41,069 nucleotides of DNA from Gemmatimonadota bacterium (GTDB lineage Bacteria > Gemmatimonadota > Gemmatimonadetes > Longimicrobiales > Gaopeijiaceae), in assembly GCA_002724575.1 (NCBI GenBank), contig PBPC01000064.1, forward strand, positions 1-41,069, written 5' to 3'. Position 1 is the first letter of the stretch, and every line of letters starts with the position of its first letter. The notes under the pieces are model-generated. The model made no database searches. It was not told where the DNA came from and saw only the letters and a program-made list of their open reading frames with translations. Of this stretch, positions 7,753 to 17,533 are shown in pieces. The translations under genes and the position numbers were made by a program.

Positions 7753-8958
7753 ATGGGACACATCTCGTTTAGTACTGCTGGAGAGTCACACGGTCGGGGC
7801 CTCACCGCCCTTATCGAAGGGATTCCTGCAGGTCTTTCCCTAGAGATGGAGCGGGATGTAGATCCTGAATTAGAGCGTCGTCAGGGAGGCTATGGGCGAG
7901 GACGGCGTATGCAGATTGAGAGTGATCGCGCCGAACTATTGAGTGGTGTGCGTTTGGGTGAAACACTCGGATCTCCGATTGCAATGCTGATATGGAACCG
8001 TGACTGGGAGAACTGGACTACGGCGATGAGCCATCTTCCTCCTGGTGAGGATACAAATTCAAAAGCCCTGCGGCCTCATTATTTGCCACGGCCAGGTCAC
8101 GCTGATCTGGTTGGCGCCCTGAAGTACGACCGTCGTGACGTACGTGACATTCTAGAGCGGGCGAGCGCTCGGGAAACTGCGGCTCGTGTGGCATGCGCTG
8201 CCGTCGCCAAGAAATTCTTATCTGAGTTTGGTATCCGAGTAGAGAGTCACGTCACGTCTATTGGCCCAATTGAGGCTCAGATCATTGAGTTGCCTGAGGA
8301 TATCAATGAGGTAGCTGATCGTAACCCTGTTCGTTGTCTCGATGAGGGTGCAGTAACGAGAATGATGGCTGAGATCGATGAAGCGAAGGAGAAAGGCGAT
8401 ACGCTCGGTGGCATATTTGAGGTTGTTGCCCTAGGTCTTCCGGTAGGTCTCGGAAGCTATGTGTCATGGGACCAAAAGCTTGATGGACGTTTGGCAGGTG
8501 CGGTTATGTCAGTCCATGCCGTGAAAGGTGTCGAGATCGGTCTTGGTTTCGAAGGTGCACGTCGGCCAGGCTCTGGGGTGCATGATCCAATACTACGTGC
8601 TGAGGAGAGATCACGGAGTGGAGGGATTGTTCGTGCCTCGAATCGCGCGGGTGGACTTGAAGGGGGAGTCACGACAGGTGAGCCTCTTATTGTGCATGGT
8701 GCGATGAAACCAATTTCGACCCTCCGAAAGAGACTGCCTAGCGTTGACCTTCGTGATGGGTCAGATGGAGATGCCGCAGTTGAGAGAAGCGACGTCTGTG
8801 CTGTGCCGGCAGCTGCTATCGTCGCCGAAGGTATGGTAGCATTGACACTTGCAGACGCCTTCCTAGACAAGTTTGGTGGTGACTCTCTTTCTGAGGTGCG
8901 GAGGAATTTTGATGGCTACATCTCACACTTGAATGAACGAGGCTTTGGCGAACGGTGA
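7753..8958 (+). CDS. aroC: Chorismate synthase
   Basis: Chorismate synthase converts 5-enolpyruvylshikimate-3-phosphate to chorismate, the last shared step of aromatic amino-acid synthesis, using reduced FMN. Family signatures include GESHGRGLTALIEGIPAGL at the N-terminus, RQGGYGRGRRMQIESD, LPRPGHADL and RASARETAARVACAAVAK. The protein has 401 residues, typical of the longer form found in Gram-positive and related lineages (E. coli AroC is about 360). ATG 7753 follows AGGGG at good distance. It overlaps aroK by GTGA, so two shikimate pathway steps are translationally coupled. Confidence 0.97.
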   Translation: MGHISFSTAGESHGRGLTALIEGIPAGLSLEMERDVDPELERRQGGYGRGRRMQIESDRAELLSGVRLGETLGSPIAMLIWNRDWENWTTAMSHLPPGEDTNSKALRPHYLPRPGHADLVGALKYDRRDVRDILERASARETAARVACAAVAKKFLSEFGIRVESHVTSIGPIEAQIIELPEDINEVADRNPVRCLDEGAVTRMMAEIDEAKEKGDTLGGIFEVVALGLPVGLGSYVSWDQKLDGRLAGAVMSVHAVKGVEIGLGFEGARRPGSGVHDPILRAEERSRSGGIVRASNRAGGLEGGVTTGEPLIVHGAMKPISTLRKRLPSVDLRDGSDGDAAVERSDVCAVPAAAIVAEGMVALTLADAFLDKFGGDSLSEVRRNFDGYISHLNERGFGER

Positions 8959-9500
8959 AAGTTTCCCTTGCCCACAGGGTTCTACTTGTAGGCTTCATGG
9001 GTTCTGGGAAATCGGCTGTAGGCAGGGAGCTAGCAGAGCAACTGGGGTGGCGTTTCGAAGACATTGACGAGGCCATCATCCGTGATACTGGTATGTCAAT
9101 TGCTGAAATCTTTAAGGATCCTGGAGAGTCCTCTTTCCGACTGGAAGAGCACAGGAAGACTCGAGAAGCTCTCAATCAAGACGAAGTAGTGATTGCAACT
9201 GGAGGGGGTTGGGCAGTTGTCCCCGGACGCTTCGATGAGATACCAGATAGCACGTTGACCATTTGGCTCACCGTAAGTCCTGAGGAAGCGATCCGGCGGG
9301 TTGCAGATTCTGAGAACACTAGGCCTTTGCTTAGTTGCTCAAACCCGCTGGAGAAAGCACGAAACCTTCTTAAAGAACGCTCGGATTCCTACAGTCAGGC
9401 AGAGCATAAGGTGGACACTGACGGCTTCTCAGTAGAAGATGTGTCGGTCCGTATCTTGGAGATACTGCAAGCGAATAACCCACGGAATGGGATGGAATGA
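8955..9500 (+). CDS. aroK: Shikimate kinase
   Basis: Shikimate kinase phosphorylates shikimate with ATP, two steps before AroC. The 181-residue protein has the Walker A loop GFMGSGKSAVG (about residues 13-23), the EDIDEAI shikimate-binding Asp, GESSFRLEE, the ATGGGW glycine triplet and the lid arginine in NTRPLL. It starts at GTG 8955 inside the aroC stop (GTGA) and ends overlapping topA (ATGA). Whether it should be called AroK or AroL cannot be told from sequence; the family is clear. Confidence 0.94.
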   Translation: MKVSLAHRVLLVGFMGSGKSAVGRELAEQLGWRFEDIDEAIIRDTGMSIAEIFKDPGESSFRLEEHRKTREALNQDEVVIATGGGWAVVPGRFDEIPDSTLTIWLTVSPEEAIRRVADSENTRPLLSCSNPLEKARNLLKERSDSYSQAEHKVDTDGFSVEDVSVRILEILQANNPRNGME

Positions 9501-12163
9501 GTCATACACTCGTAATTGTCGAATCACCTGCGAAGGCCCGTACGATAGAGAAATATCTTGGCGACGGATATGAAGTTGCCGCATCTGTCGGACACGTTAG
9601 AGATTTACCAAAAGATGAGTTGGGAGTTGATGTCGACAATGATTTCAAGCCGAAGTACGTAACAACGAAGACAAAGCTCGTTAAGGAATTAAAAAGCCTG
9701 GCGAGCGCGGAAGATATTACCCGCGTTATCCTTGCTACAGATCCGGACAGAGAGGGGGAGGCGATCGCGTACCATGTCGCAGAGCGACTTGGGTATGAAA
9801 AGGATAAGGAGCGTTTCCAGCGAGTAACTTTTCACGAAGTCACAAAAGAGGCAGTTCAAGAAGCTCTGGATAATCCCGGGCCTCTTGATAGCAATAAAAT
9901 AGAGGCTCAGCAGGCGAGGAGAATTCTTGATCGGCTGGTTGGCTATCAGGTCAGCCCAATGCTATGGGAGCCGATCCGGTTTGGTCTCTCTGCAGGTCGC
10001 GTGCAGACGGTAACCCTGCGCCTCATTTGTGAGCGGGAGTATGAAATCCGCGCTTTTATTGAACAGGAATACTGGTCGATTACCGCGCACCTTACTAAGG
10101 ATGGTCAAAAGTTCGAAGCAAAACTGCATCAGATTGATGCGAAGAAATTCAAGCTCTCCGGAGAAGATGCTGCGACCGAAGTAGTTGGGGATTTGAATGG
10201 TGTCCCGTTCGTGGTATCGGACGTGAAGCGTCGCGAACGCAGAAAGAATCCAGCTGCCCCCTTCACTACATCAACTCTGCAACAAGAAGCTGCTAAGCGG
10301 CTCGGATTCTCAGCGCGCGCCACGATGTCGACTGCGCAGAAACTTTATGAGGGGAAAGAGATTGGTGGCCGAGGTCAAATCGGCTTGATCACCTATATGC
10401 GTACAGACTCAAATAGGGTGTCGCCCGGTTCAACAAGTCAGGCTCGAGAGTGGATAACTAGGGAATTTGGCGAGGCCTATATACCCAAATCTCCTCGCCT
10501 CTACGGTGGTAAGAAACAACGCGCAGCGCAGGACGCCCACGAAGCTGTGCGTCCGACGGATCCGATGCTCCACCCATCGGAAGCCAGGAGTTATTTGACT
10601 GAAGGCGAAGCGAAGCTGTACGAATTGATTTGGCTTCGGTTCATGGCCAGTCAAATGTCATCTGCTGTATACGACACGACTACTGTAGACTTTAAACTAG
10701 TAGGTGCTAGTGGGCGGGGTTATTTATTCCGATCCACTGGATCAATTGTGAAATTTCAAGGTTTCACAGGGCTCTATCTCGAAGCCAGAGAGTCCGGTGA
10801 ACACCGTCGTCTAGACGATCTGGAACCACTACCAGAACTCGCTCCTGAAGATTTGAGTGAAACTGAGCAAATCGAGCAGAAGCAGCACTTCACCCAGCCC
10901 CCTCCGCGCTTTTCCGAGGCCAGTCTTGTAAAGGAGTTGGAGAAATTAGGCATAGGAAGACCTTCCACTTATGCGGATACCATAGGGAAGATCAGAGACA
11001 AAGACTATGTGGAATTAGAGAAAAAACGCTTCCATCCGACGGATCTTGGTGAGGTAGTTACCAAGCTTCTTGTCCGCATTCTTCCAAACATCTTCGATGT
11101 TGAGTTTACAAGTCGGATGGAAAACGAACTGGATCGAGTAGAGGACGGGGAAGTAAAGTGGCACAAGCTGCTTGCAGGTTTTTACCCTGGATTTCTAGAA
11201 CGACTGGAGGACGGTCAAGAAAATTCTGACCAGATCATAAAGGAAATTCTTGCGGCTGAGGGTGAGGTATGTGAACAGTGTGGTCAGCCCATGTTGGTTA
11301 AGTGGACTAAGAGTGGCCGTTTTCTAGGTTGCTCAGCATACCCTGAGTGCAAAGGCAAGCGCTCGATGGATGGAATACCCCCTGAAGGGATAGAACTCGG
11401 CCTCCATCCTGCGGAAGGTAGGCAAGTTCGGCTAAAGACTGGACGTTATGGCCCCTTCTTAGAACTTGAGGCGCCAGAGAAAGGTACCAAGCCGAAACGT
11501 GTCAGTTTACCAGAAAAGATGACTGCCTCTGAGGTCGACTTAGAGGAGGCAGTCAAACTGTTAGATGACCTTAGTGCGGAAGGGATAGAACTCGGCCTCC
11601 ATCCTGCGGAGAGCAGGACGGTTCGGGTAAAAGATGGCCCCTATGGTCCATATGTTGAACTTGAGGCGCCAGAGAAAGGTACCAAGCCGAAACGTGTCAG
11701 TTTACCAGAAAAGATGACTGCTTCTGAGGTCGACTTAGAGTATGCGGTCAAGCTTCTGGAATTGCCCCGGACAGTAGGTGAAGATCCAAACACAGGGGAG
11801 GAAGTCGCGGCAGGCCTTGGACGTTATGGACCCTTTGTGCGTCGCGGGAAGACCTTCGCAAACCTGAAGAGCTTTGATGCGATGTGGACAGTAACCCTAG
11901 AGGAAGCGCTTGGCCTTATCGAAGCAAAATCTTCTGGAAAACCGCAAGCGCTGAAAGAGCTCGGGGAACATCCTGATACTGGACAAGAACTGTTTATCTA
12001 TTCAGGTCGCTGGGGGCCATATATTAAACACGAAAAGGTAAATGCGGGGCTTCCTAAGGGAATGGAAGTAGATGAGGTAACGCTCGAGATAGCGATAGAT
12101 CTGCTCGAGAAGAAAAAAGCTAGTCGTGGAAAGAAAAAAGGTCGGGGCCGGAGTAAGAAGTGA
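9497..12163 (+). CDS. topA: DNA topoisomerase I with duplicated C-terminal repeats
   Basis: This type IA topoisomerase relaxes negative supercoils. The TOPRIM domain opens with LVIVESPAKARTIEKYLG and contains TDPDREGEA; the catalytic tyrosine is in GLITYMRTDSNR. After the core, one four-cysteine zinc ribbon (CEQCG to CSAYPECKGKR) is followed by four Topo_C-type repeats centred on GRYGPF, GPYGPY, GRYGPF and GRWGPY, then a lysine-rich tail ending RGKKKGRGRSKK. The first two repeats are a 195-bp tandem duplication at DNA level. The 888-residue length fits. Both ends overlap neighbours by 4 nt (aroK and trmFO). Confidence 0.97.
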   Translation: MSHTLVIVESPAKARTIEKYLGDGYEVAASVGHVRDLPKDELGVDVDNDFKPKYVTTKTKLVKELKSLASAEDITRVILATDPDREGEAIAYHVAERLGYEKDKERFQRVTFHEVTKEAVQEALDNPGPLDSNKIEAQQARRILDRLVGYQVSPMLWEPIRFGLSAGRVQTVTLRLICEREYEIRAFIEQEYWSITAHLTKDGQKFEAKLHQIDAKKFKLSGEDAATEVVGDLNGVPFVVSDVKRRERRKNPAAPFTTSTLQQEAAKRLGFSARATMSTAQKLYEGKEIGGRGQIGLITYMRTDSNRVSPGSTSQAREWITREFGEAYIPKSPRLYGGKKQRAAQDAHEAVRPTDPMLHPSEARSYLTEGEAKLYELIWLRFMASQMSSAVYDTTTVDFKLVGASGRGYLFRSTGSIVKFQGFTGLYLEARESGEHRRLDDLEPLPELAPEDLSETEQIEQKQHFTQPPPRFSEASLVKELEKLGIGRPSTYADTIGKIRDKDYVELEKKRFHPTDLGEVVTKLLVRILPNIFDVEFTSRMENELDRVEDGEVKWHKLLAGFYPGFLERLEDGQENSDQIIKEILAAEGEVCEQCGQPMLVKWTKSGRFLGCSAYPECKGKRSMDGIPPEGIELGLHPAEGRQVRLKTGRYGPFLELEAPEKGTKPKRVSLPEKMTASEVDLEEAVKLLDDLSAEGIELGLHPAESRTVRVKDGPYGPYVELEAPEKGTKPKRVSLPEKMTASEVDLEYAVKLLELPRTVGEDPNTGEEVAAGLGRYGPFVRRGKTFANLKSFDAMWTVTLEEALGLIEAKSSGKPQALKELGEHPDTGQELFIYSGRWGPYIKHEKVNAGLPKGMEVDEVTLEIAIDLLEKKKASRGKKKGRGRSKK
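11384..11773 (+). repeat. 195-bp tandem duplication inside topA
   Basis: Two in-frame units, 11384-11578 and 11579-11773, are offset by exactly 195 nt (65 codons). The first 32 nt (11384-11415 and 11579-11610) are identical. The next 46 nt differ at 19 positions by my count. Then 65 nt (11462-11526 and 11657-11721) are identical, followed by one mismatch and 18 more identical bases. They encode two neighbouring Topo_C repeats of topoisomerase I. Identical flanks around a diverged middle suggest gene conversion or a recent duplication with selection on the centre. Confidence 0.92.
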
Positions 12164-13488
12164 AGGTAAGCGTTATAGGTGGGGGACTCGCCGGTTGTGA
12201 GGCGGCACTCCAACTCACGCGGCAGGGGTATCTGGTCCGTTTGATGGAAATGCGTCCCGAGAAGTCCACGGAGGCACACCATACTGACAGCTTAGGTGAG
12301 TTAGTCTGCACAAACTCATTCAAGAGTGAAGACCCTGCGAATGCGCATGGGCAGCTTAAGCGAGAAATGAGAATGCTCGGGTCGGTATTGCTGCGCTCAG
12401 CGGATGTATCTCGTGTTCCTGCGGGTTCGGCTCTCGCAGTTGACCGAACTCTTTTTACGCAGGCGATGACAGCAGCAATTGAGGCTGAATCTGCAATCGA
12501 AATTGTACGAGAAGAATGCACCGATCTTCCTTGCGGACCAACTGTAATTGCTACTGGGCCACTTACGTCCAATCCTCTTTCTGAGGCCATTCAGCAAGAA
12601 CTCGGAGATGGTGGGTTATCGTTCTTTGATGCGATCGCACCCATTGTTCACCGTGACGGACTTGATGAAAACGTAGTTTTTGCTGCTGGCCGTTTTGATC
12701 AAGATGCGGACTATCTCAATTGTCCGATGTCTGAGCCGGAGTATCTAGCGTTTGTTGAAGCACTCAGAGGTAGTGAGGGACACCAAGGGCATGATTGGGA
12801 CACTGTTCCATACTTTGAGGGATGTCTCCCGATTGAAGTCATGGCCTCACGAGGTATAGATACATTGAGATTTGGTCCAATGAAGCCGATCGGGCTTACA
12901 GATCCACAAACAGGTAAACGTCCTTGGGCTGTGGTTCAATTAAGACGTGAGGACAGGGCAGGTCAGATGTGGAACTTGGTTGGGTTCCAGACGCGACTAA
13001 AGATCGGGGAACAGCGCGAGATCTTTAAGACTATCCCTGGCCTTTCGAATGCTGAATTCCTCAGATGGGGCTCAATCCATAGAAATAGCTACTTGAATTT
13101 TCCTGGCTGTTTATCCTCAAGTGGCTCATCGAAACAACGGACTGACCTTATTTTTGCAGGCCAGTTAACTGGCGTAGAGGGTTATACTGAGTCGGCTGCG
13201 AGCGGAATTTTCGCAGGTATCAACCTAGGAAGATCTCTTTGTGATCAAGAACCGTTGATTCCTCCGCCTACTACTATGCTAGGAGGACTCTTCCGCTATC
13301 TAAGAGATGCCGATCCAAAGCATTTTCAGCCTATGAACTCGAATTGGGGATTGGTTGACCCTCTCAGTAAGCGTATCCGATCCAAGCGTGAGCGGAGAGA
13401 ATTGCTAGCTCAGCGAGCTAATGAGGACTTCTTGGTATGGATGCAAAAGAATGGTCTGGCGATGGACAGAGCTAGAGCGAGTGCATAG
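12160..13488 (+). CDS. trmFO: tRNA (uracil-54-C5) methyltransferase, folate-dependent
   Basis: TrmFO (formerly Gid) makes 5-methyluridine at position 54 of tRNA using methylenetetrahydrofolate and FAD instead of SAM. The N-terminus has the FAD-binding VIGGGLAGCEAALQL. C50 in LVCTNSFKSED and the Cys in YFEGCLPIEVMASRG match the conserved cysteines. GQLTGVEGYTESAASG is the second FAD-site signature. Its 442 residues match the family. The start is GTG 12160, inside the topA stop. Position between topA and xerC is the same as in Bacillus. Confidence 0.96.
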   Translation: MKVSVIGGGLAGCEAALQLTRQGYLVRLMEMRPEKSTEAHHTDSLGELVCTNSFKSEDPANAHGQLKREMRMLGSVLLRSADVSRVPAGSALAVDRTLFTQAMTAAIEAESAIEIVREECTDLPCGPTVIATGPLTSNPLSEAIQQELGDGGLSFFDAIAPIVHRDGLDENVVFAAGRFDQDADYLNCPMSEPEYLAFVEALRGSEGHQGHDWDTVPYFEGCLPIEVMASRGIDTLRFGPMKPIGLTDPQTGKRPWAVVQLRREDRAGQMWNLVGFQTRLKIGEQREIFKTIPGLSNAEFLRWGSIHRNSYLNFPGCLSSSGSSKQRTDLIFAGQLTGVEGYTESAASGIFAGINLGRSLCDQEPLIPPPTTMLGGLFRYLRDADPKHFQPMNSNWGLVDPLSKRIRSKRERRELLAQRANEDFLVWMQKNGLAMDRARASA

Positions 13489-13514
13489 CGCCGCTGGGTA
13501 AACACGGGGGCCAA

Positions 13515-14441
13515 ATGAGCGAAGCGACTCTTCGTCGAGAGGTAAGGGAGTTTCTAACGCACTTGGCTATGGAGCGTCAACTATCCAAGAATACCGTGAA
13601 AGCTTATCGACGGGACCTTGGTCAATTGGATCTTTTCTTGACGGAGTACCTCGGCCGGCCGGACTGGAAATGGTCGGACTCGGATGTCGACCGGCTCGCA
13701 CTAAGAGGATTCTTAGGCTGGCTGGACAGGATGGGACTCTCAAAGCGCACGATTGCTCGTAAGCTTTCTGCTGCTCGTTCATTTTTCAATTTTCTGTATA
13801 TCGAGGGTAGCATTGATATTGACCCCACTAGTGCCGTTCGTCCCCCAAAGGCAGAAAAGCGACTGCCTGGACATTTGTCTGCAGGGGATATTCGTCTGGT
13901 GTTTGAAGAGGCTGAGCGAAACGCAGAAAAAAACACACTTGGGACCACACGTGAGCTTCTGATTCTGGAACTACTCTACGGTAGTGGCTTACGTCTTGAA
14001 GAGCTTCACAGTTTGGATCTGAAGTCTATCGACAGCTCATCTAGGTTTGTTCGGGTGGTCGGAAAGGGGCGTAAGGAGAGGATCGTTCCAATAACAGAAT
14101 CTGCGCTCCGAGCACTCGACCGATACGAGCCACGGAGGAGAGAGGTACGGAACCATGTGGAAGATGCACTCCTTGTGAATGCTCGAGGAGGTAGGCTTTC
14201 AGCACGCTCAATCCAAGCTTCTGTTTCCAAGTGTTTTGAAGTGGCGGCTGGCTCCCACGGACTTTCTTCTCATGCACTACGCCATTCATTTGCGACGCAT
14301 CTATTGGATGCGGGTGCCGATCTTCTTGCGGTAAAGGAGCTTCTCGGGCACGTGTCGCTTTCAACGACCCAGATCTATACGCACACAACTAAAGAGCGTT
14401 TACAAAAGGTCTATAGGGACGCCCACCCTCGAAGTAAGTAG
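13515..14441 (+). CDS. xerC: Tyrosine recombinase XerC
   Basis: This site-specific tyrosine recombinase probably acts with a XerD partner at dif to resolve chromosome dimers; XerD is not in this window. Catalytic residues are all present: R160 (GSGLRLEEL), K184 (VVGKGRKER), H253 and R256 (SHALRHSFATHLL), H279 (LLGHVSLSTTQ) and Y288 (QIYTH). The N-terminal SAM-like core-binding domain covers about 5-95. Length 308 is normal. It is an ordinary chromosomal Xer by context (trmFO before, hslV after), not a mobile-element integrase. Confidence 0.93.
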   Translation: MSEATLRREVREFLTHLAMERQLSKNTVKAYRRDLGQLDLFLTEYLGRPDWKWSDSDVDRLALRGFLGWLDRMGLSKRTIARKLSAARSFFNFLYIEGSIDIDPTSAVRPPKAEKRLPGHLSAGDIRLVFEEAERNAEKNTLGTTRELLILELLYGSGLRLEELHSLDLKSIDSSSRFVRVVGKGRKERIVPITESALRALDRYEPRRREVRNHVEDALLVNARGGRLSARSIQASVSKCFEVAAGSHGLSSHALRHSFATHLLDAGADLLAVKELLGHVSLSTTQIYTHTTKERLQKVYRDAHPRSK

Positions 14442-14573
14442 AGACTACAGCCAAGCCTGCCATTTTGGCACTACTGAAGTTAGATTAGCCGTTCGTGAAA
14501 AATCGGGTACTGAGACTTGTCGTTATTTATGAGGAACATGCCTGATCTAACGTATTAGCCGGAGACATCTTCT

Positions 14574-15137
14574 ATGACTCTTCCGTCTGTTCATGCCACT
14601 ACCGTGCTCGCTGTGCGGAAGGATGGGCGTATAGCTATGGGTGGAGATGGGCAAGTCACCATGGGTGATACAGTTGTTAAGGGCAGGGCACGAAAGGTCC
14701 GGGCGGTTAAAGATGGTTCGATCTTAGCTGGTTTCGCTGGAGCTGTAGCAGACGCTTTCACTTTGTTCGAGAAACTTGAGGAAAAGCTTGAGCGCTTCCC
14801 TGCAAATATGCCTAAGGCAGTAGTCGAACTCGCGAAGGACTGGAGAATGGACCGGTATCTACGTCGTCTAGATGCGCTCTTGGCGGTGGCCGATAAAGAT
14901 CACTTGTTTCTAGTCAGCGGTACGGGAGACGTTATTGAGCCCGACGATGGGATTCTAGCTATTGGATCGGGTGGCTCCTATGCCTTAGCAGCAGCACGTG
15001 CACTCAAGGATTCCTCTGATCTTGATGCACAGGGTGTGGTTCAGCGGGCGCTCGAAATTTCATCGGAAATTTGTATTTACACGAATAGTGAGATTGTCGT
15101 ACATGAGCTGGGTGTTGACGAGGGAGAAACAGCATGA
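14574..15137 (+). CDS. hslV: ATP-dependent protease proteolytic subunit HslV
   Basis: HslV is the threonine protease ring of the HslUV (ClpQY) complex. The conserved [11 protein letters not shown] segment starts at residue 9, so the catalytic N-terminal threonine would be T9 and residues 1-8 (MTLPSVHA) would be a short propeptide; E. coli HslV lacks one beyond Met. [19 protein letters not shown]-like [13 protein letters not shown] and [15 protein letters not shown] match the family. Total length is 187. GGAG lies upstream of ATG 14574. It overlaps hslU by ATGA. The 132 nt before it contain no gene. Confidence 0.96.
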   Translation: MTLPSVHATTVLAVRKDGRIAMGGDGQVTMGDTVVKGRARKVRAVKDGSILAGFAGAVADAFTLFEKLEEKLERFPANMPKAVVELAKDWRMDRYLRRLDALLAVADKDHLFLVSGTGDVIEPDDGILAIGSGGSYALAAARALKDSSDLDAQGVVQRALEISSEICIYTNSEIVVHELGVDEGETA

Positions 15138-16615
15138 CGAGCAAGGTGCTTGAGCACCAAGACAAAGCCATATCCACAACAGTGGAAGACGAATCCAAGG
15201 ATTCGATGTGGCTTGATGAGCTAACTCCAAGACAAATCGTAACTGAACTCGACAAGTACATTGTTGGCCAAGATGACGCCAAGAAGTCAGTCGCCATAGT
15301 ACTCCGAAATCGATGGCGTCGGCAGCGGGTTGAGGATGAAATGAGGCAGGAGATTGCCCCTAGCAACCTGATTCTTATAGGTACAACCGGAGTTGGAAAA
15401 ACGGAGATTGCTCGACGTTTGGCGCGGCTAGCTGGTGCACCTTTCCTTAAGGTAGAAGCCTCTAAATTCACGGAAGTAGGCTATGTCGGCCGTGATGTAG
15501 AATCGATGATACGCGACCTTGTGGATATCTCGGTAAATCTCGTCCGGGCAAACCGGGAGTATGAGATGCAGGAAGTCGCTGAAAAGCGTGTAGATGATCG
15601 AATCCTTGATCTCCTATTACCCGCCATGAGTCCGGATCAGACAGAAGAAACCAATGGAGAGGGTCCTCACATTTTTGTTGCAGGACCAGCGGGAGTTTCA
15701 GAAAAAGAAGGAGAAGGGATCCAAGATCGTAGGCAGCGTACTCGCGAAAAGCTTCGGAAGCTTCTCATTGATGGGAAGTTAGATGAACGAGAGATCGAAG
15801 TTGAGGTTAGCCAATCTGCCAACATAGAGGGGATGATGATCCCCATGGGTGGGGCTGGTGATGGGCTCGATCATGGTTTCACTGAGATGCTTCAAGACAT
15901 GCTGCCCAAGCGCACAAAGAGTAGGGTTGTCACGGTCGCAGAAGCACGTCGGATTCTTATCCAGGATGAACTCGACAAGCTCGTTGATATGGATGAGGTT
16001 GTGAATGAAGCCCTCTACAGGGCGGAAGAGATGGGTATCGTCTTTCTAGACGAAATCGACAAGGTCGCAGGCACGCGCAGTGGCCAGGGCCCGGATGTCA
16101 GTCGTGAAGGAGTGCAGCGGGACCTCTTACCGATTGTGGAAGGGTCAACCGTGACGACCAAGTACGGGTTGGTCCGAACAGATCATATGCTTTTTATAGC
16201 TGCGGGTGCCTTCCATGTGGCAAAACCGTCGGACCTGATCCCTGAGCTCCAGGGTCGCTTTCCGATCAGAGTCGAACTTAAGACCCTGGTTGAGAAGGAC
16301 TTTGTTCGCATTCTGAAGGAACCAAAGAATGCTCTTCTTGAGCAATACCGGGCTATGATCGAGACAGAGGGGTCATCGATTGAATTCAGTGACGATGGGG
16401 TAGCTGAGATCGCCCATATAGCGATGCAACTGAACGAGCGCATGGAAAATATCGGTGCCCGCCGATTACAAACTGTGATGACGACTCTGCTAGAGGATGT
16501 GCTATTCAAGCTTCCTGAAGCTGGAACAGAGTCGATCTTTGTGGACAAGGCCTTTGTACAAGAGCAACTCGAAAAGGTGGCAACCAACGAAGACCTCAGC
16601 CGCTACATCCTTTAA
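15134..16615 (+). CDS. hslU: ATP-dependent protease ATPase subunit HslU
   Basis: HslU is the AAA+ unfoldase that feeds substrates into HslV. Residues 83-90 are the Walker A loop GTTGVGKT; Walker B is [11 protein letters not shown]. Between them lies the family-specific intermediate domain. VGYVGRDVE and GRFPIRVEL are further signatures. The C-terminus ends LSRYIL, the tail that inserts into HslV to activate it, so the pair should be functional. The N-terminus is about 25 residues longer than in E. coli. It is coupled to hslV by a 4-nt overlap, and argF starts 7 nt after its stop. Confidence 0.97.
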   Translation: MTSKVLEHQDKAISTTVEDESKDSMWLDELTPRQIVTELDKYIVGQDDAKKSVAIVLRNRWRRQRVEDEMRQEIAPSNLILIGTTGVGKTEIARRLARLAGAPFLKVEASKFTEVGYVGRDVESMIRDLVDISVNLVRANREYEMQEVAEKRVDDRILDLLLPAMSPDQTEETNGEGPHIFVAGPAGVSEKEGEGIQDRRQRTREKLRKLLIDGKLDEREIEVEVSQSANIEGMMIPMGGAGDGLDHGFTEMLQDMLPKRTKSRVVTVAEARRILIQDELDKLVDMDEVVNEALYRAEEMGIVFLDEIDKVAGTRSGQGPDVSREGVQRDLLPIVEGSTVTTKYGLVRTDHMLFIAAGAFHVAKPSDLIPELQGRFPIRVELKTLVEKDFVRILKEPKNALLEQYRAMIETEGSSIEFSDDGVAEIAHIAMQLNERMENIGARRLQTVMTTLLEDVLFKLPEAGTESIFVDKAFVQEQLEKVATNEDLSRYIL

Positions 16616-16621
16616 CCTTTT

Positions 16622-17533
16622 ATGAGCCTCGTTATGCATAAGCGAGACTTCTTGTCGATCGCTGACTTTAGCTCTGATGAGTTAACAGAACTCCTCAGCC
16701 GAGCGCATAGATTGAAAACGGGCGAGGACCATAGCCAACTGACTGGCAAGAGTTTGGCAATGATTTTCCGTAAGAGTTCAACTCGGACCAGGATTTCATT
16801 TGAAGTCGGCATGACTCAGTTGGGTGGCCATGCACTTTTCCTCTCTGATCGTGATAGCCAGATCGGACGGGGAGAGCCGATTCACGATACGGCCAAAGTT
16901 CTGTCGCGCTACGTCGACGGTATCATGATCAGAACGTTTGGTCACGAAGAAGTTGAAGAGCTGTCTCGGCATTCCTCGGTACCGGTAATAAACGGTCTCA
17001 CAGATTTATTGCACCCATGTCAGGTGGTTGCAGACTTGCAGACTATTGCTGAGGAATTTGGTCCGAACTATCCAGAGCGAACTGTTGCTTGGATTGGTGA
17101 CGGAAACAACATGGCAAACTCCTGGTTGAACGCTGCGTATCGACTAGGATTTTCAGTTCGCTTGGCCTGTCCTGAGGGTTACGATCCCGACCTTTCGATC
17201 CTTAATCGTGCCGAAGAAATGGCTGATGTTCTCCTTACAAGAGATCCCCTTGAAGCTGTTCAGGAGGCCGACGTTGTGACCACAGATGTGTGGGCTTCGA
17301 TGGGCCAAGAAGAGGAAGCTCGAGAACGGATGGGAGCATTTTCTGGCTTCTCGGTCGATGACACTTTAATGGGGCAAGCGACTCCAGATGCAATTTTTCT
17401 GCACTGTTTGCCTGCTCATAGAGGAGAAGAGGTGAGTAGTTCAGTGATTGACGGAACACAGTCCAGAATCTTTAACGAGGCCGAAAATCGGCTTCACGTC
17501 CAGAAGGCGATTCTCTTGGAGCTCTTGGGATGA
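16622..17533 (+). CDS. argF: Ornithine carbamoyltransferase
   Basis: OTCase makes citrulline from ornithine and carbamoyl phosphate in arginine synthesis. Carbamoyl-phosphate motif SSTRTRISFE, HPCQ, the ornithine loop GDGNNMANSWL and HCLPAHRGEEV are all present, arguing against the N-acetylornithine or aspartate forms. It has 303 residues. Two start codons are possible: ATG 16622, with no Shine-Dalgarno, and ATG 16634, four codons later with a GAG upstream. It sits in the position occupied by codY in the Bacillus topA-hslU cluster and overlaps gcvT by ATGA. Confidence 0.95.
   Translation: MSLVMHKRDFLSIADFSSDELTELLSRAHRLKTGEDHSQLTGKSLAMIFRKSSTRTRISFEVGMTQLGGHALFLSDRDSQIGRGEPIHDTAKVLSRYVDGIMIRTFGHEEVEELSRHSSVPVINGLTDLLHPCQVVADLQTIAEEFGPNYPERTVAWIGDGNNMANSWLNAAYRLGFSVRLACPEGYDPDLSILNRAEEMADVLLTRDPLEAVQEADVVTTDVWASMGQEEEARERMGAFSGFSVDDTLMGQATPDAIFLHCLPAHRGEEVSSSVIDGTQSRIFNEAENRLHVQKAILLELLG

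Noticed and set aside
8457-8870. 137-codon minus-strand frame inside aroC
   Set aside because: It is fully antisense to a well-conserved gene, has low-complexity Ser/Pro/Ala-rich composition and no start signal.
13515-14441. Phage or island integrase
   Set aside because: The tyrosine recombinase has the standard chromosomal XerC context and there is no att-like repeat or mobile-element cargo.
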